DNA of 64,000 bases from Rhizobium sp. WSM4643. GTDB taxonomy: Bacteria > Pseudomonadota > Alphaproteobacteria > Rhizobiales > Rhizobiaceae. The translations under genes and the position numbers were made by a program. Of the stretch, positions 7,394 to 16,087 are shown piece after piece (within the stretch, counting starts at the first letter, position 1; each line of letters begins with the position of its first letter). The DNA lies in assembly GCF_025152745.1 (NCBI RefSeq), contig NZ_CP104040.1:496001-560000 (forward strand), given 5' to 3'. The notes below the pieces were generated by a model. That model saw only the letters and a list, made by a program, of their open reading frames with translations. It was not told the origin of the DNA and made no database searches.

Positions 7394-8833
7394 ATGTCCG
7401 ACGCCATTTCGTTTCTCGAGCCCCGTGCCGATGTCTTGGCACGGCGCGCCCAGATCGTTGCCGATCTGACCGATCTTCTGACGCCGGAATGCCTGGTGCA
7501 TGAGGCGCGCGAGCTGGTGCCGTTCGAGACCGACGCTTTCGTGTCCTACCGCCGCCTGCCGCTTGCCGTCGCCCTGCCGCGCACCACGGCCGAGGTTTCG
7601 GCCATCATGCGCTATTGCAACCGCTACGGCATTCCCGTCGTGCCGCGCGGCGCCGGCACCTCGCTCTCCGGCGGCGCTATTCCGCAGGAAGATGCCGTCG
7701 TGCTCGGCCTGTCGAAGATGAACAGCATCCTCGAAATCGATCTGCCGAACCGCGTCGCCGTGGTTCAGGCGGGCGTCACCAATCTCAATATTTCCGAATC
7801 CGTCTCCGCGGACGGCTTTTTCTATGCGCCTGATCCGAGTTCGCAGCTCGCCTGCACCATCGGCGGCAATATCGGCATGAATTCCGGCGGCGCCCACTGC
7901 CTGAAATACGGCGTCACCACCAACAATCTGCTCGGCGTCAGGATGGTGCTGGTCGACGGCACGGTGATCGAACTCGGCGGCAAGGCGCTGGATTCGGCAG
8001 GTTATGATCTGCTTGGCCTCGTCTGCGGCCACGAGGGCCAGCTCGGCATCGTCACCGAGGCGACGGTGCGGCTGATCGCCAAGCCGGAAGGCGCGCGCCC
8101 CGTGCTCTTCGGCTTCGAGAGTTCGGAAGAGGCCGGCGCCTGCGTTGCCGATGTCATCGCCGCCGGCATCATCCCGGTCGCGATCGAATTCATGGACAAG
8201 CCGGCGATCGAGATCTGCGAGGCCTTCGCCCATGCCGGATACCCCCTCGATGTCGGCGCGCTTTTGATCGTCGAGGTCGAGGGGTCGGAAGCGGAGATGG
8301 ACGCGACGCTGAAGGACATCGTCGAGATCGCCCGCCGGCATGCTGTCAAGACCGTACGCGAATGCCAGTCGGCGACCGAGGCGGCTTTGATCTGGAAGGG
8401 CCGCAAATCCGCGTTCGGCGCCACCGGCCGCATCGCCGACTATATCTGCATGGACGGCACCGTGCCGCTCAGCCAGCTCTCCCACGTGCTGAAGAGGACT
8501 GCCGAGATCGTCGATCATTATGGCCTGCGCGTCGCCAATGTCTTCCATGCCGGCGACGGCAATATGCATCCGCTGATCCTCTTCAACGCCAACGATCCCG
8601 AAGATGCCGCCCGTGCCGAGGCGGCCGGCAACGATATTCTGAGGCTCTGCGTCGACGCCGGCGGCTGCCTCACCGGCGAACATGGCGTCGGCATCGAGAA
8701 GCGCGACCTGATGCGTCATCAATATTCGGAGACCGACCTTGCCCAACAGATGGCGGCGCGTGCCGCCTTCGATCCCGGCTGGCTCCTCAATCCGTCGAAG
8801 GTCTTCCCGCTCGAAGGGCGCCCCGCGGCATGA
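7394..8833 (+). CDS. glcD: Glycolate oxidase subunit GlcD (FAD-linked)
   Basis: This 479-residue protein is the FAD-binding catalytic subunit of the membrane-associated glycolate dehydrogenase complex, which oxidises glycolate (and D-lactate) to glyoxylate. The FAD_binding_4 PCMH domain is seen at about residues 55-230, with the phosphate-binding RGAGTSLSGGA and SSQLACTIGGNIGMNSGG. The C-terminal FAD-oxidase domain carries the conserved NVFHAGDGNMHPL histidines and ends with GEHGVGIEKR. Length matches the family. It overlaps glcE by 4 bp (ATGA), indicating translational coupling. Confidence 0.96.
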   Translation: MSDAISFLEPRADVLARRAQIVADLTDLLTPECLVHEARELVPFETDAFVSYRRLPLAVALPRTTAEVSAIMRYCNRYGIPVVPRGAGTSLSGGAIPQEDAVVLGLSKMNSILEIDLPNRVAVVQAGVTNLNISESVSADGFFYAPDPSSQLACTIGGNIGMNSGGAHCLKYGVTTNNLLGVRMVLVDGTVIELGGKALDSAGYDLLGLVCGHEGQLGIVTEATVRLIAKPEGARPVLFGFESSEEAGACVADVIAAGIIPVAIEFMDKPAIEICEAFAHAGYPLDVGALLIVEVEGSEAEMDATLKDIVEIARRHAVKTVRECQSATEAALIWKGRKSAFGATGRIADYICMDGTVPLSQLSHVLKRTAEIVDHYGLRVANVFHAGDGNMHPLILFNANDPEDAARAEAAGNDILRLCVDAGGCLTGEHGVGIEKRDLMRHQYSETDLAQQMAARAAFDPGWLLNPSKVFPLEGRPAA

Positions 8834-10032
8834 TCGACCTGATGCCGACGAGCGAGGAGGAGGCGGCAGCGATCGTCCGCGCCCATGCAGAGACCAGCCG
8901 GCCGCTCGCAATCTGCGGCGGCGATAGCCGCTCGGGCTTCGGCAATGCGGTTATCGCCGAAGACCGGCTGCGCTCGACCGGGCTTTCCGGCATCGTCGCT
9001 TATAATCCCGGCGAAATGGTCATGACCGTCCGATCCGGCACACCGCTTGCCGAGGTCGAGGCGGCACTTTCGGAGAGCGGCCAGATGCTCGCCTTCGAGC
9101 CGATGGATCATCGCCCTCTCATGGGCACATCGGGCGAGCCGACCATCGGCGGCGTCTTCGCTGCCAATGTCTCCGGTCCGCGCCGGCTGATCGCGGGTGC
9201 TGCCCGCGACAGCCTGCTCGGTGTGCGCTTCGTCAACGGCAAGGGTGAGATCATCAAGGCCGGCGGCCGGGTGATGAAGAACGTCACCGGCCTCGATCTC
9301 GTCAAGCTGATCGCCGGCTCGCACGGCACGCTGGGTTTCCTCACCGAAGTCACCTTCCGCGTGCCGCCGCGCCCGAAGACGGAGCGGACGGTGGTACTAT
9401 CAGGCCTTAATGACGCCGAAGCGGCGAACGCCATGGCGGCGGCGATGGCCCTCCCGGTCGAAGTCTCGTGCGCGGCGCATCTGCCGCTGACGGTGACCTG
9501 GAAATTCCTCGCCGGCAAATTGCCCGAGGGCGAGGCGACGGTTCTGCGCATCGAAGGCTTGCCGGGCTCGGTCGACGTGCGCATTGAAAAGCTTGCCGCG
9601 GCAATGTCGGCCTTCGCCATCGTCACGCGGCTGGAGCAGACGGAAAGCCACAGGCTGTGGCAGGAAATACGTGACGTACTGCCCTATGCCGACGGCACGG
9701 CGCGGTCGGTCTGGCGTGTCTCGGTCGCCCCCGGCACCGGCCATCAACTGGTCGCAGCCCTCCGCCTCGAGGCCGGCATCGACGCCTTCTATGACTGGCA
9801 GGGCGGCCTCGTCTGGATGCGCATGGAGGCCGGCCCCGAAGCCGAGCAGGTCCGACGCTACATCAAGGCGCTCGGCGGCGGCCACGCGACGCTGATCCGT
9901 GCATCGGGTGAGGCGAGGGCGGTTACATTGGCCTTCCATCCCGAGCCCGAGGCGGTGGCGATGTTGTCCCGGCGGGTGAAGGAAAAGTTCGATCCGATGG
10001 GGATTTTTAGTCCGGGGAAGATGGGTGGCTGA
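8830..10032 (+). CDS. glcE: Glycolate oxidase subunit GlcE (FAD-binding)
   Basis: This 400-residue protein is the second FAD-binding subunit of glycolate oxidase. It carries a shortened PCMH FAD domain (ICGGDSRSGFG; PTIGGVFAANVSGPRR; AGGRVMKNVTGLDLVKL) and a C-terminal FAD-oxidase-like region ending in FDPMGIFSPGKM. I chose the ATG at 8830 because it overlaps the glcD stop as ATGA and begins the conserved sequence. The frame is open far upstream, antisense-free but unconserved. The gap to glcF holds an intergenic palindrome that could reduce downstream expression. Confidence 0.95.
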   Translation: MIDLMPTSEEEAAAIVRAHAETSRPLAICGGDSRSGFGNAVIAEDRLRSTGLSGIVAYNPGEMVMTVRSGTPLAEVEAALSESGQMLAFEPMDHRPLMGTSGEPTIGGVFAANVSGPRRLIAGAARDSLLGVRFVNGKGEIIKAGGRVMKNVTGLDLVKLIAGSHGTLGFLTEVTFRVPPRPKTERTVVLSGLNDAEAANAMAAAMALPVEVSCAAHLPLTVTWKFLAGKLPEGEATVLRIEGLPGSVDVRIEKLAAAMSAFAIVTRLEQTESHRLWQEIRDVLPYADGTARSVWRVSVAPGTGHQLVAALRLEAGIDAFYDWQGGLVWMRMEAGPEAEQVRRYIKALGGGHATLIRASGEARAVTLAFHPEPEAVAMLSRRVKEKFDPMGIFSPGKMGG

Positions 10033-10097
10033 GATGTTGATTTCGAGCTATCTGGGAATATCGGCGTCGAGAGATGGCACTGCGGCTGGACTTGCTC

Positions 10098-10266
10098 CCT
10101 CTTCTCCCCAGCGGGGAGAAGGTGGCCCGAAGGGTCGGATGAGGGGGGCGGCGCGGCAAATGTCATCTTCGCTTGTCGCTCAGATGCTCGCTCCTTTCGT
10201 CGCTCGCCCCCTCATCGCCTCACTTTGCTCGGCACTTCTCCCCGCGGGGGAGAAGAGGGAGCAAGT
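10098..10266. repeat. Rhizobial intergenic palindrome inside the glc operon
   Basis: Inverted arms CTTCTCCCC-AGC-GGGGAGAAG (about 10101-10121) and CTTCTCCCCGCGGGGGAGAAG (about 10238-10258) flank a GATGAGGGG / CCCCTCATC pair. The same design recurs at 21914-22078. It occupies most of the 282-bp gap between glcE and glcF and may form stable RNA stems in the operon transcript. Confidence 0.8.
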
Positions 10267-10314
10267 GGCTACCGCGTCGCTCCAACCTTATGAAACCCGG
10301 CTGGAGACTACGTG

Positions 10315-11625
10315 ATGCAAACCAACTTCACCCCGACCCAGTTGCTCGATCCTGATGTCGCCGAATCCGAGCAGATCCTGCGCAAATGTGTCCATTGCGG
10401 TTTCTGCACCGCCACCTGTCCTACCTATGTGACGCTCGGCAACGAGCTCGACAGCCCGCGCGGCCGCATCTACCTGATCAAGGACATGCTGGAAAACGGC
10501 CGGCCCGCCGACGCCGAGGTCGTCACTCATATCGACCGCTGCCTCTCCTGCCTTGCCTGCGTCACCACCTGTCCCTCCGGCGTCGATTACATGCATCTGG
10601 TCGATCACGCCCGCGCCCATATCGAAAAGACCTACAAACGGCCGTTCATGAACCGGCTGACGCGCGCCATCCTTGCCGCCGTGCTGCCCTATCCCGGCCG
10701 CTTCCGCCTGGCGCTCAATCTCGCCCGCCTCGGTCGGCCCTTCGCCGGCCTGATGCGGGGTGGCGCGCTGAAACCCTTCGCCGCCATGCTGGCGCTTGCG
10801 CCGCGCCGCATCCCCGCTGCTTCGCCTTTCGCAAAACCCGGCAGCTACCCGCCCGAGACGGAACGGCGCGGCCGGGTGGCGATCCTTTCCGGCTGCGCCC
10901 AGCCGGTGCTCGATCCCGGCATCAACGCGGCGGCGATCCGGCTGTTGACGCGCCTCGGCGTCGAGGTCGTGCTGCCGGAAGGCGAGGTCTGCTGCGGCTC
11001 GCTGGTCCATCACATGGGGCGCGCCGAACAGGCGCTCGAAAGCGCCCGTGCCAATGTCGATATCTGGACGCGCGAGATCGACGGGCAGGGCCTTGATGCG
11101 ATCATCATCACCGCCTCGGGCTGCGGCACGACGATCAAGGATTACGGTCACATGCTGCGCCTCGATCCCGCCTATGCCGAAAAGGCGGCCAGGGTTTCGG
11201 CACTGGCCAAGGACGTCACCGAATATCTCGCAACCCTCGACCTGCCGGCACACATGCCGAAGGGCATCACGGTCGCCTATCATTCCGCCTGTTCCATGCA
11301 GCACGGCCAGCGGATCACGCTCGCGCCGAAGCAATTGCTGAAAGCGGCGGGCTTTGCCGTGCGCGATCCGGCCGAAGGCCATCTGTGCTGCGGCTCTGCT
11401 GGCACCTACAACATCATGCAGCCGGAAATCTCAGCGGCGCTGAAGGCGCGCAAGGTCAAGAACATCGAGGCGACCAAGGCCGATATTATCGCCACCGGCA
11501 ATATCGGCTGCATCACCCAGATCGCCACCGGCACCGGCATGCCAATCCTCCATACGGTCGAACTTCTCGATTGGGCCTATGGCGGCGCTGTGCCGGAAAA
11601 ATTAACAGGTTTGCCGTTAGGTTGA
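10315..11625 (+). CDS. glcF: Glycolate oxidase iron-sulfur subunit GlcF
   Basis: This 436-residue protein carries electrons from GlcD/GlcE to the membrane quinone pool. Two 4Fe-4S ferredoxin motifs are visible, CVHCGFCTATCP (near residue 26) and CLSCLACVTTCPSG (near residue 76). Two cysteine-rich CCG domains follow (GEVCCGSLVHHMG and HLCCGSAGTYN). I use the ATG at 10315, with GGAG about 9 nt upstream; an adjoining GTG at 10312 adds one residue. Together with glcD and glcE this makes a complete glycolate oxidase. Confidence 0.96.
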   Translation: MQTNFTPTQLLDPDVAESEQILRKCVHCGFCTATCPTYVTLGNELDSPRGRIYLIKDMLENGRPADAEVVTHIDRCLSCLACVTTCPSGVDYMHLVDHARAHIEKTYKRPFMNRLTRAILAAVLPYPGRFRLALNLARLGRPFAGLMRGGALKPFAAMLALAPRRIPAASPFAKPGSYPPETERRGRVAILSGCAQPVLDPGINAAAIRLLTRLGVEVVLPEGEVCCGSLVHHMGRAEQALESARANVDIWTREIDGQGLDAIIITASGCGTTIKDYGHMLRLDPAYAEKAARVSALAKDVTEYLATLDLPAHMPKGITVAYHSACSMQHGQRITLAPKQLLKAAGFAVRDPAEGHLCCGSAGTYNIMQPEISAALKARKVKNIEATKADIIATGNIGCITQIATGTGMPILHTVELLDWAYGGAVPEKLTGLPLG

Positions 11626-11667
11626 AGCTTGCGAAGGCCCGTCGGGCCGGTCTCGGGAGTTTAGACG

Positions 11668-12099
11668 ATGTGGCGGGGAATGATTGTACTTGCGGGACTG
11701 CTCGGTGCGGCAGGCACTGCCCATGCCGACAGTCGTTACTTCTGTTCCGCCGATGACAAGGAAGCGCGCTTCACGCTGGAAAGCGGTTTCGAAAGTACCG
11801 CCGGCCACAAGCTCAATCATTTCCGCGGCGCGCTCATCGTCAAGGAATCAACCGTATTCGGAAAGCGTGTTTTCGAATCGCAGCACCTGACCAATCACTG
11901 GTCGCGCGACGGTGAACTGCTTATGGAGGTCTTTGACGGCGGCGAAGATGATACCGGCGGAGCAACACTGGATCTGGTGGTCGTCGCTGGCGAGCGCGGC
12001 AAGCCGGCGGCAAATTTCAGCGGCACCTATTCCCTGACGATAGCAGGCGGCGCAAAGCCCTATGCCGTCGAGGGCAAGGTCAGCTGCGGCACCAAATAG
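11668..12099 (+). CDS. Small exported protein of unknown function
   Basis: This 143-residue protein has a short signal peptide with a likely cleavage after A-H-A at about residue 20. The mature part has two cysteines, near the start (YFCSAD) and the end (VSCGTK), which could form one disulfide bond. A beta-rich pattern (GALIVKESTVFGKRVFES) is suggested. I do not recognise the family. It follows glcF by about 40 bp on the same strand and could be read through from that operon. Periplasmic location is inferred from the signal sequence. Confidence 0.7.
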   Translation: MWRGMIVLAGLLGAAGTAHADSRYFCSADDKEARFTLESGFESTAGHKLNHFRGALIVKESTVFGKRVFESQHLTNHWSRDGELLMEVFDGGEDDTGGATLDLVVVAGERGKPAANFSGTYSLTIAGGAKPYAVEGKVSCGTK

Positions 12100-12200
12100 A
12101 GCAATTTCAGGAAAAGTGCGAAGCGGTTTTCCGTCCGGAGTTGCGTAACAATAAAAGGTTAGAGCGGTTCTGCGCTTCTATGCGCTGAACCGCTCTAACA
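12100..12200. repeat. Interspersed repeat ending in a GAGCGGTT hairpin
   Basis: This stretch (GAGCAATTTCAGGAAAAGTG ... CGGTTTTCCGTCCGG ... GTTAGAGCGGTTC ... GAACCGCTCTAAC) is closely matched at 58041-58145. The last part forms a stem, GTTAGAGCGGTTC/GAACCGCTCTAAC, that probably ends transcription of the convergent genes on each side. Confidence 0.75.
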
Positions 12201-12219
12201 CCGCAGCCGAAACTTATTC

Positions 12220-12894
12220 TTACCAGTGGAATGAAACGCCGACGTTGACGGCATTCGTGAAGATGTTGGTCTTCAGGTCGACGCCGCTGTCGATCGGAAC
12301 GTCGATGCGCGAATAGGTGCCCTTGTATTCGACGAAGGTCGACCAGCGCTCGGTCACCTTGAAGTCGACGCCGGCCTGGGCCTGCAGCGTCACGCCGCCG
12401 AATTCATAGGCCCAGGTCTTGCCCTCAGGGCGAATCACTTCGACATGCGGAATGTTCACGCCGATACCGGCGCCGAGATAGGGCGTCCAGCGGCGGGTCG
12501 GATCCTGGAAACGGTAGAGACCATTCAGCGTGATCAGGTTCAGGCCGTCGGTGAATTCGAAATGCGACCAGCCGGTCTTGGCCAGCGTATCGTCGTCGGC
12601 ATAGACCTTGTCATGGGTATAATCGAGCGAGATACCCCAATTCGGTTTGTTGAAGTTCTCGAGCCACCAGGTGACGCGGCCGCCGTAATAGGGCGGGGCG
12701 CCGAAGGACTTGCCTTCCCAGCCGGCGGTGAAATGCGTGCCGTCGGAGAGATCGACGCCGCTATGCGGTGCGGTCTGGTAGCCGCCGTAGACGGAGAATT
12801 GCAGATCTTCCGCCGAGGCGGTAACTGCCGAACAGATTGTCAAAAACGCGATGCCCGCAAGCAGTGAAGCGGAGGAACGCAGCGCATATGTCAT
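12220..12894 (-). CDS. lpxQ: Lipid A oxidase, outer-membrane beta-barrel
   Basis: This 224-residue protein has a cleavable signal peptide (residues 1 to about 27, ending A-S-A) and alternating beta strands ending in an outer-membrane C-terminal signature, V-G-V-S-F-H-W. The length and sequence fit LpxQ of R. etli / R. leguminosarum, which uses O2 to oxidise the proximal glucosamine of lipid A to 2-aminogluconate in the outer membrane. I chose the ATG at 12894; a TTG seven codons upstream is less likely. If not LpxQ itself, it is a close relative in the small OmpA/porin-like barrel group. Confidence 0.75.
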   Translation of the reverse strand: MTYALRSSASLLAGIAFLTICSAVTASAEDLQFSVYGGYQTAPHSGVDLSDGTHFTAGWEGKSFGAPPYYGGRVTWWLENFNKPNWGISLDYTHDKVYADDDTLAKTGWSHFEFTDGLNLITLNGLYRFQDPTRRWTPYLGAGIGVNIPHVEVIRPEGKTWAYEFGGVTLQAQAGVDFKVTERWSTFVEYKGTYSRIDVPIDSGVDLKTNIFTNAVNVGVSFHW

Positions 12895-12969
12895 TGAATA
12901 GCCCCGATATTGCAAATGTGTCGACTCTTAGGCAGGTTTGCCAGCTTTCGGCCGCAAAGTCTAAGCAAA

Positions 12970-13008
12970 ACAAAAGGCGCGTCAGAATGCGCCTTTCGTT
13001 TTTTTTGA
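12970..13008 (-). terminator. Terminator after the first L,D-transpeptidase gene
   Basis: On the minus strand a stem AAAGGCGC / GCGCCTTT with an 8-nt loop is followed by a T-rich run. It also has a T-run on the plus strand. It lies just downstream of the stop codon at 13018. Confidence 0.75.
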
Positions 13009-13017
13009 GAGTGTTGC

Positions 13018-13710
13018 TCAGCCGCCAAACATCGTGCGCAGCACGTCGATGCCCCGGTCTTCAAACGCGACCTTGCCCTGCCGGTTGCCGGGGCCGATGA
13101 CGATCACCTTGGTGCCGACAGGCGCGCGATCGTAGAGATGCGTCACATCCTCGTTCATCATCCGGATGCAGCCCGAAGACATGTTGAGGCCGATCGTCCA
13201 GGGCTGATTGGTGCCGTGAATACGGAAGATCGTGTCACGGCCGCCCTGGTAAAGATACATGGCGCGGGCGCCGAGCGGATTGTCCTCGCCGCCTTCCTGG
13301 AAAGCAGGAATCATATGTCCCTTGGCGGCTTCGCGGCGACGCATCTCTGCCGGCGGCGTCCAGCCCGGCCATTCGGCCTTGCGGCCGATCTTGACGACCC
13401 CCGACCAGCCGAAGCCGTCGCGGCCGACGCCGATGCCGTAGCGGGTGGCGCGGTTGTTGCCTTCGACGAGATAGAGATATTTGTTGTTGGTATCGATGAT
13501 GACGGTGCCGGCGGCTTCCGTCGTCACCAGCCGCACTTTCTTGCGCTTGAACTGCGGCTTCACGTATTTCGGCATCTGCGCCACGCGCACGATCTGTGCC
13601 GGGGCCCGTGCATTGTCGGGCGCGGAGCCGGCAGGCGCTGCAAAGGCGGATGTAGACATCAAGGACAGGACAAGTCCGGCAGCAGCCAGACCCGGCATTA
13701 GTTTGATCAT
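13018..13710 (-). CDS. L,D-transpeptidase (YkuD domain)
   Basis: This 230-residue exported enzyme has a signal peptide (cleavage near A-F-A, residue 24) and a YkuD catalytic domain over about residues 65-205. The active-site motif is HGTNQPWTIG followed by SSGCIRM, with the catalytic Cys and His in place. The family forms 3-3 peptidoglycan cross-links or attaches proteins to peptidoglycan in the periplasm; in Rhizobiales this is a main mode of wall cross-linking. A paralogue lies 224 bp upstream on the same strand. Confidence 0.92.
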   Translation of the reverse strand: MIKLMPGLAAAGLVLSLMSTSAFAAPAGSAPDNARAPAQIVRVAQMPKYVKPQFKRKKVRLVTTEAAGTVIIDTNNKYLYLVEGNNRATRYGIGVGRDGFGWSGVVKIGRKAEWPGWTPPAEMRRREAAKGHMIPAFQEGGEDNPLGARAMYLYQGGRDTIFRIHGTNQPWTIGLNMSSGCIRMMNEDVTHLYDRAPVGTKVIVIGPGNRQGKVAFEDRGIDVLRTMFGG

Positions 13711-13934
13711 GATCGATTCCCCTCAAGCAAATCCGCTCGAAGCTACATGAACTTCTGCCTGATTCAAGATCGGCGTGGCCGGATACAGCAATTTTGGAGA
13801 AGGGGAGCCGGCTGTTCTTGCGGCTCCGACTGCATGATTTATCCGCAAATCGAAATCGACTTTAGGAAAAATCATGCAGCAATTTAAAGGTTACATCTGA
13901 AAAGACACGTGGCGCTGCAAGTATTGGCCCGCCT

Positions 13935-14684
13935 TTACATGACGATGACGCGGGTTCCCACACTGACGCGGTCATACAGGTCGACGACGTCTTCGTTGCG
14001 CAGGCGAATGCATCCGGAGGAGACGGCGCTGCCGATCGACCAGGGCGCGTTGGTGCCGTGGATGCGGTAAAGCGTCGAGCCAAGATACATGGCGCGGGCG
14101 CCGAGCGGGTTTTCTGCGCCACCGTCCATGCGCGCCGGCAGGTAATGGCCCTTGGCGGCCTCGCGGCTGATCATCTCGGAAGGCGGCGTCCAGTCCGGCC
14201 ATTCGGTCTTGCGGGTGATCTTGTGAGCGCCTGCCCATTCGAAGCCCGGCTTACCGACGCCGACGCCGTAGCGGCGCGCCTTGCCGCCTTGCATCACCAG
14301 ATAGAGGAAGCGGTTGTTGGTATCGATGACGATCGTGCCGGGCTTTTCCGCGGTGTCGTAGTCAACCATCTGTGGCAGGTATTGCGGTTCGATCGGATGG
14401 CGGATCGACGGGATGCCGGGATTGATCGCCGAAACGGTCTGCGGTGACAGCTGCGGCGCCTGGCGCAGCACGCGGCGCTGGAAAAGGCCGCGCTGCTGCG
14501 GCTGGATGACCGGCCGCTGGTAGACGACGGGACGAACCGTGCCGCCGCCCAGCTGGTTGATCCAGGGCGCGGTCAGATCGGGGCTGAGCACGACGGGCGG
14601 GCGGGTGGCGTAGCGGTCGTCTGCAAGGGCGGCCGTGGAGAAAAGGCCGAAGAGGGCTGCGGCAAGAACAAGCTGTTTCATCAT
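13935..14684 (-). CDS. L,D-transpeptidase (YkuD domain), second copy
   Basis: This 249-residue protein has a signal peptide (cleavage near A-L-A, residue 21) and a proline/glutamine-rich linker, followed by a YkuD domain ending in HGTNAPWSIG...SSGCIRL. The catalytic Cys is present. The core (GTIVIDTNNRFLYLV, GVGKPGFEWAG) closely matches the neighbour at 13018-13710, so the two look like an old tandem duplication with a changed N-terminal linker. It ends shortly after the catalytic domain, lacking the C-terminal tail of its partner. Confidence 0.92.
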   Translation of the reverse strand: MMKQLVLAAALFGLFSTAALADDRYATRPPVVLSPDLTAPWINQLGGGTVRPVVYQRPVIQPQQRGLFQRRVLRQAPQLSPQTVSAINPGIPSIRHPIEPQYLPQMVDYDTAEKPGTIVIDTNNRFLYLVMQGGKARRYGVGVGKPGFEWAGAHKITRKTEWPDWTPPSEMISREAAKGHYLPARMDGGAENPLGARAMYLGSTLYRIHGTNAPWSIGSAVSSGCIRLRNEDVVDLYDRVSVGTRVIVM

Positions 14685-14932
14685 CGGACGAACTCTCTAC
14701 AAATGACCGAAAATGCGCTGGCGGGACATGTCCGCCCGGGCGGAGATGTTCCGCCCGGGAAAGACGCTGCCATCCAATCCGCCAGCGAATGGTAAAGATC
14801 GATTCATGAAAAGCCGACCGATCGGATAAACTTTTCGTCAGGGTTACCGTTCGGTTTGGAAAGACGGTTTGCAAATGGTAAGGCCGGAATCAAGACCGGA
14901 GAACGAAGCGGACCCCCGCAGAATGAAGGATC

Positions 14933-15562
14933 ATGAGCGCGACAGGCATCATCATCGGCGAGGACGGCAGGAGCCGCTGCCACTGGCACGCCAATCTGCC
15001 CGACTATCTCAGGTATCATGACGAGGAATGGGGCCGCCCCGTCACCGACGACGTCCGCCTCTTCGAGAAGATCTGCCTCGAAGGTTTCCAGTCCGGCCTT
15101 TCCTGGCTGACCATCCTGCGCAAGCGCGAGAATTTCCGCGCCGCCTTTTCAGGTTTCGATTTCGAGAAGGTCGCCCTCTTCGGCGAAGGCGATGTCGCGC
15201 GCTGCCTTGCCGATGCCGGCATCATCCGTCATCGCGGCAAGATCGTCTCGACCATCAACAATGCCAAGCGTGCAATAGAACTCAGGGACGAATTCGGCTC
15301 GCTCGCCCATTATTTCTGGCGCTACGAACCCGACCATAACGAGCGGCCGGCAGTCGTCGATCGTGATCACATCGTCGCCAATCCGACGACGCCGACATCC
15401 GTGGTCATTTCTAAGGATCTGAAGAAACGCGGCTGGACCTTTGTCGGCCCGACCACAGTTTATGCTTTCATGCAGGCGATGGGTCTCGTCAACGATCATC
15501 TGGAAGGCTGCTTCTGCCGGCCCGAGGTCGAGGCGATGCGCACCGCCCTGGTTCGCCCATGA
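14933..15562 (+). CDS. tag: DNA-3-methyladenine glycosylase I
   Basis: This 209-residue base-excision-repair enzyme removes 3-methyladenine from alkylated DNA in the cytoplasm. The family's zinc-binding N-terminus is seen (R-C-H-W at about residues 15-18), as are DEEWGRPV and the conserved FQSGLSWLTILRKRENFR. The C-terminal H...CFCR completes the Cys/His zinc snap. The stop overlaps the next start as ATGA, so the following secreted protein is translationally coupled. Confidence 0.95.
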   Translation: MSATGIIIGEDGRSRCHWHANLPDYLRYHDEEWGRPVTDDVRLFEKICLEGFQSGLSWLTILRKRENFRAAFSGFDFEKVALFGEGDVARCLADAGIIRHRGKIVSTINNAKRAIELRDEFGSLAHYFWRYEPDHNERPAVVDRDHIVANPTTPTSVVISKDLKKRGWTFVGPTTVYAFMQAMGLVNDHLEGCFCRPEVEAMRTALVRP

Positions 15563-16062
15563 AAGATTACTCCGTGAGAACATTGATCGCCGCCGCCGCC
15601 CTTTTCCTCCTGACGGTCTCCGCCATGGCGCAGACGCCGCAGCTCGATCCCGGAGAGAAGCTGGAGAAGCTGCAGTTTCCGGCCGTCACCATGCAGTTGA
15701 AGGGCTGGACGAAGTTCGGCAATGGCCATGTCTATACGCTGCCGGTGCGCGCCGGCCAGCACATGAAGATCAGTTTTTCCAGCAAGAGCAAATTTGCCTT
15801 CCTGGCGATCTTCGACCTGTCGAAACCGGATGACGAGGCCTTCTTCGGCACCGACGAGGACGGCATGAGCTTCGAGACGACAGTCAAGGAAAACGCCACC
15901 TGGCTGCTGCGTCCCTATTATTCCAAGGTCTCGCCTCGACGCGGCCTCGGCGCTCCCTTCAGCATCCTGATCGAGCCGCTGGCGGCTGCCTCGCAGCAGC
16001 CGAAACCGCCGGCCGAGCCGGAGCGCCCGTCGCTATTTCCAAAGGCGCCCGCCAAGCAATGA
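15559..16062 (+). CDS. Exported protein of unknown function
   Basis: This 167-residue protein has a signal peptide (cleavage after A-M-A, about residue 23), a compact middle region (residues 35-140) with RAGQHMKISFSSKSKFAFL, and a proline-rich tail. I do not recognise a catalytic motif; the middle resembles small beta-sandwich domains of rhizobial periplasmic proteins. It is coupled to tag by a 4-bp overlap, but a functional link is doubtful. Confidence 0.75.
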   Translation: MKDYSVRTLIAAAALFLLTVSAMAQTPQLDPGEKLEKLQFPAVTMQLKGWTKFGNGHVYTLPVRAGQHMKISFSSKSKFAFLAIFDLSKPDDEAFFGTDEDGMSFETTVKENATWLLRPYYSKVSPRRGLGAPFSILIEPLAAASQQPKPPAEPERPSLFPKAPAKQ

Positions 16063-16063
16063 G

Positions 16064-16087
16064 ATAAGAGCTGCAAGCGCAGCTTAT
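16064..16087. terminator. Hairpin between convergent genes
   Basis: ATAAG-A-GCTGC / GCAGCTTAT forms a stem with a 4-nt loop and one bulge, where two convergent genes meet. It overlaps the stop of the HAD gene. There is no strong T-run, so terminator strength is uncertain. Confidence 0.45.
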
